DNA of 64,000 nt, from positions 124,001-188,000 of the forward strand of contig JAKCVP010000011.1 of NCBI GenBank assembly GCA_023512835.1. Reading direction: 5' to 3'. Both the position numbers and the translations under genes were made by a program. The notes below the pieces were generated by a model. That model had not been told where the DNA came from and searched no databases. It saw only the letters and a list, made by a program, of their open reading frames with translations. How positions within the stretch are numbered: the first letter of the stretch is position 1; each line of letters opens with the position of its first letter. The DNA comes from Taxillus chinensis. Taxonomy: Eukaryota > Streptophyta > Magnoliopsida > Santalales > Loranthaceae. Shown piece after piece: positions 1 to 11,087 of this stretch.

Positions 1-2463
1 GACCCGCCTCCGCTATCACAGGCGGGAAGCGGATATGCACGACGCCTGCAGAGCTGTAATCAAGGCAAGCTGTCTGCGCTGAAGGCGAAGCCAGGGTGAC
101 TTGCGTTGTTGCTCGCAAGTGGCTTCCGTAGCCACTTATGGGGCAACTGGTGCGTAGGGGGACCCCAAGACGTCGCCATCTCAAACAGACTCGCTAACCT
201 CAAGAAGTGAAGAAGTTGAGAAAGGGCTCGGCTTTCGAGTCATTCCAGATCAGCCAGGAAGCATGTACGGTATGTCAGAGGGCTACATGCAGCCATGGGA
301 GCTTTGAGCCTGGAATCGACCTTGACCTGCTTCCTTCGACACATTCGGCAGCATCTGTCGTTGACCATACGATCGGGGGCGAAACACATTAGCAGTAGAG
401 GCAAGTCCTTGGAATCCATGATCCAGAAATCTCAGCATTATTTGGTATCGCGCCTGCCAAATGTACAATATCGTCAAGACGAGAGGGGGTCATATCTTCA
501 AGGGAGGGGTCAGAAAATGGACTAGGTCGCCGGGATGACCTGCACAGACGAGGCTCGTGATGATGAGAGGGACGTCGTCACCAAGGGATGACAGGGATGT
601 CCTTCACCGGGATCGACGCGAAACGTTGACGGATCCCTAATGTTTGCTACTGTAGTGGCCTTTGTTGCTGATCCTGTATGTATCCTCACTCGGGCAAGTC
701 CTTCGAAAGCCGGCGGGAGTGGTAAAAAGCGTTTGCATGAAGCCGCGCTACCGAGGCCCGCCATGTAGGGCCTGCCTCACCGGTCTGTCCGTCGCGATGG
801 TGCGATATCCCTCGATCTTGTACAAGCGGAGAGCTGACGGGAATCGTTTTTTGTCAACCGGCAACCATGCCGTCAGTTGAGTCTAGTCTTTATTCATGAT
901 CTCCCAGACGACGTGTAGCAAACATGAGCGGGGTTGGAGATTCAGAAGTTGCTGTTCAGCACATCCCACAATGGTCACCGCGAGAGCAGATGTCGTTGCA
1001 GAAGCAGATGGTTGCCTCTGAATAGAATGGCTGGCATGTCTAATTTCTAGGTTATGTGTTTCATTGCTAGAGTGATCTGTGCCAAGACGAGGGAGGATTC
1101 TTGAAGCTGCAGAGATGGCCATGTTGATAGACTTGTTGCAGTATTGTGGATGTATATCTTTTGCTATCATCTGGCGAATCTGAAGCCAATCGAATACAGA
1201 AGGTGGAAGATGACCGTAAAATCACCCTCGTCTCTGCGCAGAGCAGCAGTGCTTGCCTACCCGCCTTGTGGTGTGTACTAAATATGAATCTGACAGCCCG
1301 CGGACCGTGATCAGGCAGGCAAGGCTCATTGAGTGTTGGTGACGACGGCATGTGATTTACTTGGATAGAAGTCAGAAAAATTGTCGTGAGCGTGCGCTTC
1401 GTAAAAGAGAAAACACATTGAATCCCTTGTGAACTTTGTACCTGGTCTGCGCGGTGCTTCGTAATTTCCCTGGACAGCAACATTGAGTGCGAGGCAGCAA
1501 CACGAGATGATGATTTGACTTTCCCTGCACATATGCTGGTCCATTGCCCAGCGCATCCTCGATGGGATTTCCTAAATGTTTTTTGCATGTGCTCCGAGCA
1601 CAAAGAGCGAATCGTGCGGTGGAGCACCTGGAGGTCTAGGCGAGGCAGAAGGCTACGGAAATGTGCCCGCTAGGTGCAGTGCGATTAGAAGCATTGCGGG
1701 CTCCACTGAGAGAGAGCGGGCGGCTCTCCAAGTGTCATCGCTCGATGTCGTTCGCTGGAGCATGGCAGCGGTGGACCGTCTGCGTGTAGGATGTGGCACA
1801 GGCGTGGGAGGATGGCCAATGGAGAGCCACCAGCAAATACGTACATCATCACAACCCAACCGACCTCATGCCGCGCGGACTGCACCCTTGCCTGCAGAGG
1901 CCAACGGTGCTGTCATGTGCGCGGAGAGGGGACTGAAACTCGTATCGTCGTTCCGTGGAGCAATGGAATGGATGAACAGGCTTGGAGTGGGCTGGAGCGT
2001 GGCCGGGGATATGAGCATCGAGGGAAGCGCAACCTATGGCGCGGAGCCGCGGCCGCCAAGCGCCTGCCCATCATGTTCTCGCCCTGCCTAAGATTCCCGT
2101 TGATCAAGCTACTTCCTACGCTTCCGATCATTCAAACACTGTGTCCTCCACCTCTTCCTCTGCATTGTTTCCCTACACCCTGTGAGCGCAACCTGCCGCT
2201 GCCTGGGAGTGCCGAAAGCTCCACCGCCGTCCGCTCCACCGCCTCCCTCCTCCCTCCTCCATCAGCCAGCAGCAGGCGGGGCGGGAGAGCTTCGTCTCTT
2301 ACTCTCACCCAACCCGCCAGACCACCAACTGCGGCACTCGGCGGAGATTTCTCTTCCTGTGCTTCCAAGCAACTGCCCCTTGCTCTCCGCACGACGAAAA
2401 AAAGATGCCACATCGTTCCTGCTGATACTTTGTTTTCTTCCCTGCTGAGAGACACTTCCGAGC
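1..2463. other. No recognisable gene; 5' leader of the following gene
   Basis: No reading frame here resembles a family I know, and none is long; the longest (minus strand, 1067-1627) is low-quality and starts without ATG context. The last part, about 2100-2463, is strongly pyrimidine-rich on the + strand (runs of CCTCC around 2225-2270), which is typical of fungal promoters and transcript leaders and fits a 5' untranslated region for the Boi-type gene starting at 2464. The first 900 bases could hold the end of a gene lying outside the window, but nothing supports a call. Confidence 0.5.
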
Positions 2464-5400
2464 ATGGCGGCCATGCTGCCGAACAAGGCCCAGATGGCCT
2501 CATCCAAGACCGCCAATCCTGGCACAATCCTCATCGCTGTCCATGACTTCACCGCCCGCAGTCCTGATGAGATCACCCTGCAGAAGGGTGACCGCGTCGA
2601 GCTTGTCGAGAAGGACGAGGAATTTGGTATTTGCTCTTGCCGCTGTCCTGTAAATGCGCCCAGACTAATCATCTCATATCGCAGGTGATGGCTGGTTCCT
2701 GGGACGCCTGGTCACCACTGGTGCTACTGGGTTGTTCCCTGAAGGTTAGTCCCTGACGTCCACGACGTTTGAAAGAGAAGGTGTGCTCATTTGCCTCGCA
2801 GTATACACCAGTGTCGCCCCCAGTCAGGCGCCCAAGCCCAAAACCATGAGACTGGCACCGCCCACACACATTGCCGCCTCATCGAGCACCCCGGACTTGA
2901 CCGTCACAGGTCAAAAAGACCCTTCGAATGTTGCGCGCGACCTGACAACCCCCTATGGTTCTCGGAGCCCGTCAACCCAGGCTTCTGGCTTTCAAACGCC
3001 CAGCACGGTCGAGCCAAACGTGGCCCAGCCATTGGATACCAGAGCTTCGCTTCCTTACACCTCCCCCCAGCTGTATAGCGAGAACGTGCTCCCCTCTGCC
3101 GCAAAGCCGACTCAGCCGGACCCGGCAGCGCACAACGGCAGCACCGTGATGACTGAGACGCTCGGCGTCATTGACGAGCACATGGCTGATATGGCGCAGC
3201 CCGGTCGTAACCGCAGCCCGTATGCACGCCGAAACCAATTCGACTATAACAGCGAATACACTGATTCTGTCGATCGCCTATCCTACATCCAGGGCTCGGA
3301 GACTGAAGAGGAAGAGGATTCGAAACCAAATCGTGACCAGGTGATGAAGTGGACCCCACAGCGCGTGGCCGAGTACCTCGAGGACAATGGTGTCGAGCGT
3401 CGTCATTGTGAGGTTTTCATAGAACAAGAAATCTCGGGTGAAGTCGTTCTTTCCATGGATCAAGCAACCCTCTTCATGAAAGATCTGGACCTTGGCCCCA
3501 TTGGGAGACGCCTCAAGACGTGGAACCGCATCAAGGATCTTCAGGAAGCTGTGAAAGCTCCCTCTTCACGCGACGCATCCGTGAGATCCTCTCAGAAAGC
3601 GAACCGCAGAAGCATGCGACCTGAGCACTACAAGAGTTCGTCTATGAGCAGCGCCAACAACGCCAGTCCGCGTCCAAGCGCAGCATCAGTTCGCAGCCTC
3701 GGTCAGAACCGCAGAACATCCTCCATTGACGCCACTCTGACTGAAAGCCCGCAAGACATTGCGTCGCACAATCACCAGGCTTCTTTGGATCGAGGCTGGA
3801 CAATGCAAGGTGCGCGTCAAGGGTCCAGTGGGCCCTACGCCAGACCTACCTCAACAATTCACTCTGCATCTTTGAGCGCCGACCGCGGCGAGCTTGCGGC
3901 GCGTTCTGGGACTACGTCGCAGACCTCGCTGTCAGTCTATAACGAGGCCGATCGTGGATACCTTTCCGCCGCCGAGCCTGACAAGAACCGCAACGTTTTG
4001 CGCAAGGGTCAATCCCCCCGTCAAGACAGGAGCGCCAGTGCCACTCGTGGCCACGACAGAAACATCAGCGCCGCGAGCGGTACCTCCGAAAAACGAAGAA
4101 TGAGTTTCTTTGGCACCAAGAAGTCGCCTCGGCCAGAATCCGATATTGGAAGCCCTGCGCAATCACCCTTGATCAACACTGACATTGTCACTATTTCCAA
4201 CAATCAAGAAGGTCATCGGGTGGTCAGTGAACCTGGTCTGACTCTTCAGCAGCCGCATCCGCAAAGTGCTGTTGAGACGCACGCGCCAGCAAGTACGATT
4301 GCTTTGCGAGAGCGAAGCCAGACCGCATCCGACGGCAGCGCAGCTCGCAAAGGTCTTCGTGCAATTTCCGACGCCATCACTGGCAAGGAACGCTCTCTAT
4401 TCTCCAAGACGTCGGTCGACACGGCGACTGGTACCACCGTCTCGGAATCACCAAGATCTTCAACTCCATCGGCCACAACCAAGAGCTTTGACTTTGAAGA
4501 TGCAAACAAGAGTCAATACTCATCCTCGACGACGCGACCGCCGCCCCGGAGAAAGAACAAGAAAGAGACCAGTGCATATGCGCTTGGGCTAGAGAAGAAA
4601 ACGCCACAAGAGCAGATTGCTGCTTGCGATTACAGCGGATGGATGAAGAAGAAGTCATCTAACCTGATGGCAAATTGGAAGCCCCGCCTGTTTGTCTTGC
4701 GTGGACGCCGACTTTCGTACTATTACTCGGAGACCGACACGGAAGAGAAGGGTCTGATTGACATCTCAGGTCACCGTGTGCTTTCTGCAGACAATGAGCG
4801 CCTGACTGGACTCCACGCAACTCTGACTGGTGCCAAATCCTCCCCTACGTCGCCCACACCTCACATCAGCGCAGCCTCGCCACTCACGCCCGGAACCGAC
4901 ACGGTCTCGCCAATGATTCCTTCAGACGGCACTGGTTTCATCTTCAAGCTCGTGCCTCCCCGCTCCGGCATGTCTCGTGCCGTCAACTTCACCAAGCCTA
5001 CCGTACATTACTTTGCGGTACCTTCGATTGAGGAAGGACGCTTGTGGATGGCCGCGCTCATGAAAGCTACTATTGACCGCGATGAGAGGACCGACGTAGT
5101 GACAACCTATCAGCAGAAGACGATCAGTTTGGCCAAGGCTCGAGCTCGCAAGGAGAGACCTCCAGCTTTGCAAAACCTCGATGAAGAGGAAGGTGCTACC
5201 GTTGCGGGCACAGATGAGGCAGACGAAAGCAATGAGCATGAGCTAAAGCCACAAGTGTCCAACAACCCGTCCCAGTACACGGTCGACGAGGGCCATCAAG
5301 AGGAAGCTCGCGATCAGATCACAGAGGTGACTGATCTCGAATCTCCTCTGACGAAGAGTAGCGTCGCCTCCGCTAAGCGCGACAGCAAGCGTCGCTCCTC

Positions 5401-5509
5401 GATCCGTCGTAGCTCGTCAAACTCGGCAACTGGCTTGGGCATTGACGGGGTCGCAGAGACAAACAACAGCCCAATGATGGAACGTATGAGCAACGCTGGT
5501 TTGTGGTAG
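2464..5509 (+). CDS. BOI2: Boi/Pob1-type polarity scaffold (SH3-SAM-PH)
   Basis: Predicted 976-aa scaffold from three exons: 2464-2626, 2685-2744, 2802-5509 (introns 58 and 57 nt, phases consistent). The N-terminus carries an SH3 domain, residues about 20-78, that is split by both introns: it starts with GTILIAVHDF and ends with the classic GLFPEVYT. A SAM domain follows at about 255-325 (WTPQRVAEYL) and a C-terminal PH domain at about 685-825 (SGWMKKKSSN, WKPRLFVLRGRRLSYYYS). The middle is Ser/Pro/Arg-rich and probably disordered. This order defines budding-yeast Boi1/Boi2 and fission-yeast Pob1, cortical proteins that link Cdc42, formins and the exocyst at growing tips. The start is the first ATG before the SH3 domain. 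Function is from family knowledge; Boi1 versus Boi2 cannot be assigned. Confidence 0.93.
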
Positions 5510-5956
5510 GGGGGATTGACATGATTAATGTGGAGGTTGATTGGGAAGGTGACTGTGGTCGCCAATGAGCGCATGGGTTGGATTGAATGCGGATGTGATA
5601 TGCGTAAATGCTTTCGCTTGATACCCCTTATAACTATGTCCGCTTCTGTCTAATCTCAGAAGGAAGAATCTACTTTGTTGCATGAGCCTGTGCCAGCGCA
5701 TACCATTAGTTGAAGTTGAGAGCCCCGGCGTGCCCGGCTAGCTCCACCATCCGCCAAGGCTTTCACATGGAAGTAGCCGGTCGGCATGACCTACGGCTTT
5801 GTGGGGAAGAAGCCGACTTCATCTCTACCATCTCCACACGCAACGCCTACGCCTGTCTCGAGCTTCTTGCCGCTCTTCTCTGCCTGCATATTTTTAGGCG
5901 CCTGAGAATGTCGATACCCTTCTGCATGCGAAGACAATAATCAACCTCAGCCAGCC
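5510..5956. other. Intergenic, tandem genes
   Basis: About 450 nt between two + strand genes. It should hold the 3' end of the Boi-type transcript and the promoter of the ABC transporter. CT-rich sequence at about 5820-5900 is compatible with a leader. No further gene or repeat seen. Confidence 0.5.
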
Positions 5957-8446
5957 ATGGCAGCCCAAAGCACACTCCGCAAGGACGACCCGCTCGTCGC
6001 CTTATACACCAAGTACTTGGACCTCATCAAAGCACGACTACAGGGCACTTCACGGACCGCACGCCTGCTCGCAGCAGTAGTCCTCACCGTCTCCATCATC
6101 GCTGGTGGCTTTGGCGGACGGAAATGGTGGAAGACGAGGCAAGCCGAAAAGGAACGCGGCAAGAGACTGCTTAGGCGCAACTCGGGACTGAAGAACAAAG
6201 ACGGTTCAAGAGTGATATATGTACCGTACAAGCAAGACACGGCCAAGGTCGTCATATACCCCACAAAAGACACCACATTCGACGCGCACCGGAGGCTGTT
6301 CTTACAGCCGCCCAAGGCCGCTGGTCTCAGCGATGGACGCACACCACAAGTACCCCCGCCCCAGACGAAGCCAGGTCTCAATTTGGCATTCCTTCATCAA
6401 TTCCTAAGTCTTCTGAGCATCATGATCCCAAGATGGGGCAGCAAAGAGACTGGCCTTCTTCTCAGCCACGGCATCTTCCTTGCGCTACGAACCTACCTCT
6501 CCCTGGTCATTGCCCGTATCGATGGTGAGATTGTTCGCGATCTTGTCGCTGGCAATGGACGTGCATTCCTATGGGGTCTTGCTAAGTGGCTTGGCATCGG
6601 CAGCTTGGGATCATACACCAATGCCATGATCAAGTTCCTCCAATCCAAGATCTCAATCGCCTTCCGCACCCGTCTCACACGCTACATTCACGACATTTAC
6701 CTGTCTGACAACTTGACCTTTTATAAGCTCCACAATCTTGACGGTGGGATTGAGCAAGCTGCCGACCAGTTCATCACACAGGATCTTACGCACTTTTGCG
6801 CGTCAGCCGCTTCACTATACTCCTCTATTGGCAAGCCACTTGTTGATCTCTTCGTTTTCAACTACCAACTATACCGCAACTTGGGTCCTTTGGCTCTGGC
6901 TTCTCTCTTATCCAACTACTTCCTCACAGCTACGGTCCTCCGTCGCCTTTCACCTCCTTTCGGGAAGCTCAAGGCCGTAGAGGGCCGTCGGGAAGGCGAC
7001 TTCCGCTCCTTGCACTCGCGCTTGATCGCCAACGCCGAAGAGGTCGCTTTCTATGGCGGTGAAGCGACGGAGAAGGCATTCTTGGATGAAGGGTTCAGGG
7101 ACCTCAAGCACTGGATGGAAGGCATCTACAGCCTGAAGATCAGGTATAACATGCTTGAAGATTTTGTCCTCAAATATGCATGGTCAGCCTTTGGCTACCT
7201 CGTGACGAGTCTGCCCGTCTTTCTTCCAGCTTGGGGCGGCGTAGCAGCCGCAATTGCAGATTCAGCCATGGCCAACGCGCCCAACAACTCCAGTAACCGC
7301 GAGCGGAACCGCATGAAGGAATTCATCACCAACAAGCGCCTCATGCTCAGTCTTGCCGATGCCGGCGGTCGCATGATGTACTCACTCAAAGATCTTGCCG
7401 AACTGGCAGGCTCAACATCGCGCGTCTATCAGCTCGTGTCCACGCTGCATCGCGTCCACGCAGAAGCATACTACGCCGTCCCCTCTCGCGGCCCCCTCGA
7501 GCCCTTCAGCCTCGCAGACGCCCAGGGCACAGTACACAAGGGTTTCGACGGCGTCCGTCTGGAAGACGTGCCCATTGTCGCTCCCGCGCTCTTCCCCATG
7601 GGCGGCGACGAACTGATAGGTAGTCTGAACCTGCACGTCCGACCAGGCGAACACCTGCTCATTACCGGGCCCAACGGCGTAGGCAAATCCGCCGTCGCGC
7701 GCGTCGTGGCAGGTCTGTGGCCCGTGTATCGCGGCCTCGTCTCGCGCCCGCGCACCACGGGCCAAGACGGCATCATGTTCTTACCTCAGCGCCCCTATCT
7801 GTCCACAGGCACGCTGCGCGACCAGGTAATCTACCCCGCGACAGAAGCTGATATGCGCGAATCCGGGCGCAGCGACATGGAACTGCGCAAAGTCCTCGAC
7901 GAAGCGAAACTCGGCTATCTACCTGACCGCGAGGGCGGGTGGAACACGCGCAAAGAATGGAAAGACGTGCTGTCCGGCGGCGAAAAGCAGCGCATGGGCA
8001 TTGCGCGCGCACTCTGGCACGAGCCCCGTTTCTGCTTCATTGACGAGGGTACGTCGGCGGTTAGCGGTGATGTAGAGGGGTATCTGTACGAGACGTGCAA
8101 GGCCAAGGGGATTACGCTCATTACTGTGTCTACGCGCGCGAGTTTGAAGCGATATCATTCCTTTGTGCTTACGCTGGGCTTGGCGCCGGAGGATGGGGAC
8201 GGAGGCGCGTATGAGGCTGGGGGCGCGGCGTATGGGTATTCGTTGCAGCGGATTGGCGGGGAGGAGGAGCAGCGTAGTGTTGAGAGGGAGATTGCTGAGT
8301 TGAGGGAGCGGTTGGGTCGGGTTGAGGAGTGGAAGGGGCGAAGGGCGGAGATTGAGCGGGAGTTGAGTGCTGTGTTTGTTAAGGGGAGGGAGGAGCTGGC
8401 GCCGCCTACTTATGAGGCTTCGCAGGGGACGAGAGGCTGCAAATGA
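5957..8446 (+). CDS. Peroxisomal ABCD-family half-transporter (Pxa1/Pxa2 type)
   Basis: Single-exon, 829-aa half-size ABC transporter with membrane domain first and nucleotide-binding domain second, the ABCD (ALD) arrangement. Such proteins dimerise in the peroxisomal membrane and import long-chain acyl-CoA for beta-oxidation. Visible evidence: a hydrophobic N-terminal segment near residues 30-55; the ABCD EAA-like region (QAADQFITQDLTHFCASAAS); Walker A GPNGVGKS near residue 571; signature LSGGEKQRMGIARAL near 672; Walker B/D-loop FCFIDEGTSAVS. A C-terminal charged segment (about 770-815) looks coiled-coil. Length matches yeast Pxa1/Pxa2 (about 750-870 aa). The ATG at 5957 starts a conserved-looking N-terminus. 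From about 8040 codon choice shifts to G/T-ending codons (see findings). Pxa1 versus Pxa2 cannot be decided by eye. Confidence 0.93.
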   Translation: MAAQSTLRKDDPLVALYTKYLDLIKARLQGTSRTARLLAAVVLTVSIIAGGFGGRKWWKTRQAEKERGKRLLRRNSGLKNKDGSRVIYVPYKQDTAKVVIYPTKDTTFDAHRRLFLQPPKAAGLSDGRTPQVPPPQTKPGLNLAFLHQFLSLLSIMIPRWGSKETGLLLSHGIFLALRTYLSLVIARIDGEIVRDLVAGNGRAFLWGLAKWLGIGSLGSYTNAMIKFLQSKISIAFRTRLTRYIHDIYLSDNLTFYKLHNLDGGIEQAADQFITQDLTHFCASAASLYSSIGKPLVDLFVFNYQLYRNLGPLALASLLSNYFLTATVLRRLSPPFGKLKAVEGRREGDFRSLHSRLIANAEEVAFYGGEATEKAFLDEGFRDLKHWMEGIYSLKIRYNMLEDFVLKYAWSAFGYLVTSLPVFLPAWGGVAAAIADSAMANAPNNSSNRERNRMKEFITNKRLMLSLADAGGRMMYSLKDLAELAGSTSRVYQLVSTLHRVHAEAYYAVPSRGPLEPFSLADAQGTVHKGFDGVRLEDVPIVAPALFPMGGDELIGSLNLHVRPGEHLLITGPNGVGKSAVARVVAGLWPVYRGLVSRPRTTGQDGIMFLPQRPYLSTGTLRDQVIYPATEADMRESGRSDMELRKVLDEAKLGYLPDREGGWNTRKEWKDVLSGGEKQRMGIARALWHEPRFCFIDEGTSAVSGDVEGYLYETCKAKGITLITVSTRASLKRYHSFVLTLGLAPEDGDGGAYEAGGAAYGYSLQRIGGEEEQRSVEREIAELRERLGRVEEWKGRRAEIERELSAVFVKGREELAPPTYEASQGTRGCK

Positions 8447-8517
8447 GCATGAGCAGCAGGATGGTGGTGCTGGGCAGAGTATTGAAGGGAGCGGCGAGTT
8501 GGTCGAGGGTCAGTAGA

Positions 8518-8539
8518 TACCTACCTATGTAGGTAGGTA
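8518..8539. repeat. Perfect inverted repeat, TACCTACCTA/TAGGTAGGTA
   Basis: Ten-base arms TACCTACCTA and TAGGTAGGTA are exact reverse complements separated by TG. They lie about 70 nt downstream of the ABC transporter stop codon, so the transcript could form a hairpin in its 3' region. The unit is the same TAGG/CCTA tetranucleotide scattered through other gaps of the window. Confidence 0.85.
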
Positions 8540-8785
8540 AGACTGCGGGCTGCTCATCCACGGTAGATGGAGATGTACTTATGAAGGGTTAGATCTGTAT
8601 ATCTTTAGCCAACGCGACGAGGTGTAAATGACATTGTATTACGTCCATGTGTCCTCGTTTCTACGTCGTTGGATCTCATTATTTATTTTCACCCTTGCAA
8701 GGTGCATGCTACTTGATTCTCCAAATCTCATGTCGAGATACTCGCAGAGTGCATGCAAAGATGGCTCGGGAGACGAGGCACATCA

Positions 8786-8799
8786 CCTAGGTACCTAGG
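8786..8799. repeat. 14-bp perfect palindrome CCTAGGTACCTAGG
   Basis: The sequence reads identically on both strands. It lies about 25 nt beyond the stop codon of the minus-strand dsRBD gene, so both converging transcripts end near a TAGGTA-type palindrome. Confidence 0.85.
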
Positions 8800-8801
8800 C
8801 C

Positions 8802-8822
8802 TTCGTCGTTCGTCGTTCGTCG
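8802..8822. repeat. Heptamer TTCGTCG x3
   Basis: Three exact tandem copies of TTCGTCG end one base before the stop codon of the minus-strand dsRBD gene. Probably a short microsatellite; slippage here could alter the immediate 3' untranslated region. Confidence 0.85.
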
Positions 8823-8823
8823 C

Positions 8824-10194
8824 TCAATACCCGTTGAGAATATTATATCGCTGCTCAGTCAAATAAGCCAGCACCTTCCACGCGCACTCCTCCTTTGCGC
8901 GCCGTCGCCCCAGAATCGACGAGACATGACCTGCTGCAGGCAGCCCAAGCCTCTCCTCGAATTCAGCATGGCACTGGAACAGTTGCGTCGGGCCATCGTC
9001 CATGGAGTCACACGGCGCCACGACATACCTTGGCGGCTGAATATTTAGATACTGACACATTTTGGCCACGATTGCCGGGCCAGACTGCGAATGCGATGCT
9101 TCGCTGTTGGTGAGATCTCTCGCATCTGGCTCAGCCTGCATGTCCGGCACAACCAAAGGCGCATCCTGATTCTCTGGTCTGGTGTTCTGGCTTCTTATTG
9201 TCCCTGGGGGCGTGTCGGCTGCCCTCTTTGCCTTTGCGGCTTTCTTGTTCGTTTGTGCTTGGAAAAGTCCGGCGGCGCGGAGCCATTCTACGGCTTCTTG
9301 TGCAGCACGCGCCTTCGCAGCCTTCTTCGATGGATAATCCTTCGCGACGCCCCCGAAGACGTGGCCGGGCGCCTCGGCCAGCGTGAGCTGGCATGCGAAA
9401 CGCGCATTGCCCACCATGAACATCTGGTACGCAGGTTGTTGTATTGCCTTGCTATTGTGATACTCTAGGAGCATGCCCACGTAGTTTTCGGTCGTGTCGG
9501 TGTGACTAGCGGGAATGGGGACGGTCTGGATGATGGGGATGGCCACTTCCGCCGCGTGTTCCTTTGACAGCTTCTTAGATGCAAAGGGGCCGTGGCATTG
9601 GATGGTGAGGACGCCAGTGTGCGGCGTATTAGGCCTGAAGACGATGCCGTTGTGACAGTGCTCGTCTGGCACTTGGGCATCCAGTGGTCCTGCCGTTATC
9701 GACGATAATGAGTCAAGGCCAAGGGGTAGACCGCGGACGACGAGTCGACAGGCCCAATGAGATGATGCATGCTGAGGGTGCTCGAATTCCAGCGTCAGTT
9801 GACGGGCTATGACGAGGTTGTGAAGGAGCGAGATGTTGCCTGCTGAAGAAGGACCAGACAGTGGAACGATGGGTCTGGTGTTTGGTCCTCCGGGGTTTTG
9901 CTCTTGGGAAGAAGGTTGGTGATGCCTGGACATTGCCATGGCTTTGAGCTGCTCCGCCCGAGCAAGATACTGATCCAGATCCATTTCGACGTCCGAGTCG
10001 TCGTCGCCGTAGCTGAGGATATCGGAAGTTCTCATGCTTGCTTTGGGAAGGTGGTCGGCAGGTCGGGCCTCAGCTGCAAATTGAGAAGAAGGCTTGCTTG
10101 TTGCTGAGACGAAGGTGTCGACTGAAGCTTCAGACTGAGCTGAAACGGACAAGCTTCGTTGCTTGAGCGTGGAAAGGATGCTTTCCAAAGGCAT
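8824..10194 (-). CDS. Protein with multiple dsRNA-binding-like domains
   Basis: Single-exon, 456-aa protein. A canonical double-stranded RNA-binding domain sits at about residues 237-311: it has YVGMLLEYHNSKAI, a beta sheet region, and the basic helix signature YPSKKAAKARAAQEAVEWL. A second, atypical copy precedes it (about 125-225), with ARQLTLEFEH and FASKKLSKEHAAEVA. A third forms the C-terminus (MCQYLNIQPPRYVV to GRRRAKEECAWKVLAYL). No RNase III, helicase, deaminase or kinase domain is present, so it is likely a dsRNA-binding adaptor; I do not recognise a named orthologue. A Lys/Ala-rich linker separates domains two and three. The first in-frame ATG (10192-10194) was chosen; upstream in-frame sequence has no ATG. 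Confidence 0.8.
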   Translation of the reverse strand: MPLESILSTLKQRSLSVSAQSEASVDTFVSATSKPSSQFAAEARPADHLPKASMRTSDILSYGDDDSDVEMDLDQYLARAEQLKAMAMSRHHQPSSQEQNPGGPNTRPIVPLSGPSSAGNISLLHNLVIARQLTLEFEHPQHASSHWACRLVVRGLPLGLDSLSSITAGPLDAQVPDEHCHNGIVFRPNTPHTGVLTIQCHGPFASKKLSKEHAAEVAIPIIQTVPIPASHTDTTENYVGMLLEYHNSKAIQQPAYQMFMVGNARFACQLTLAEAPGHVFGGVAKDYPSKKAAKARAAQEAVEWLRAAGLFQAQTNKKAAKAKRAADTPPGTIRSQNTRPENQDAPLVVPDMQAEPDARDLTNSEASHSQSGPAIVAKMCQYLNIQPPRYVVAPCDSMDDGPTQLFQCHAEFEERLGLPAAGHVSSILGRRRAKEECAWKVLAYLTEQRYNILNGY

Positions 10195-11087
10195 TGTAAA
10201 GGGCGAGCGGGCAATATCCAAAGAAAAGTGCCAGAGGCGGGACAAGGCGAGGATATCAGCCGGAGCACTTCCTGGCTTTGGTGAGAGGGAGGGAAAGGAA
10301 CAAAGGTGGGTACCTGAGGATAGCAGTGGCTAGGTAAGGTAGGTAGCTGCTGGGTGGGCGTGGAAGCACGCTCCAAAGTGCTCGCTATCATTGTGGGCGG
10401 GGATTGAATGCGTGAATTGCCGCATGACGGCTGCTGGCAAACCTGATTTGAAGAAACAAAACTATCTGGCTGCGTAGGTAGGTAGGACATGGATATCGTT
10501 TGCATTAGTAGTGCACTTGCAATCAGCTGGACATCCCCTTCCCTCGTCCTCCACTCGCTCCCTCCACTTCCTTCTCCCTCGCCGCTGCCCTTCCCACCAA
10601 GTTAGACGGTGCCGCCGTGTCCTGTCAGAACGCCACGCCTCAGGAACGAGGCCAAATCAGATGTGCTTCGTCATGCTCCTCTCCGCCTGTGCATCAGCGA
10701 GAGTCGCTCAAAGCTGGGTATAGCGACGGCATCCGCGCTCGTGCGCGCAAATGCAATCCAGTTTTTGACAAGAAAATGACAATCAATCGGCAAAAAGCAT
10801 CCTGTCCAGACGACTGTCCAGTGTGTGTCTGTTCCGTGTCGCCCTGCGCAAATAACAGCTTCCTTAATAATCAGCACAAGTAACTTCCAAGTCCAAACGC
10901 CATTGCATCTTCAAGAAAGAGAGATTGACATCAAATGCCGTCAAAAAACAACATCTCGATCCTCTGCTGCATCTAAAGCTGACGTGAAATTGCCAAGCCA
11001 ATCACAATTGATGCCTCTCCAGATCCGAAATGTGACCAAAGCACTTGGCTGAAGCAAAGCTCCAAATCTTCTCTCCCCAACCTTCGC
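10195..11087. other. Intergenic with TAGGTA repeats
   Basis: Upstream region of the dsRBD gene and downstream region of the Som1-type gene (both minus strand). Short GTAGG repeats occur at 10332-10346 and 10474-10486. No reading frame of note. Confidence 0.5.

Larger units (their letters stand above)
8447..8823. other. Convergent 3' intergenic region with palindromes
   Basis: Holds the 3' ends of two converging genes. It contains three short repeats listed separately: a perfect inverted repeat at 8518-8539, a palindrome at 8786-8799 and a triplicated heptamer at 8802-8822. Confidence 0.6.

Noticed and set aside
1067..1627. 186-residue minus-strand frame
   Set aside because: No recognisable domain, unusual composition and no support from splice or start context; may be chance.
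7412..7765. Minus-strand frames over the ABC nucleotide-binding domain
   Set aside because: Antisense to the conserved Walker A region; explained by high GC content.
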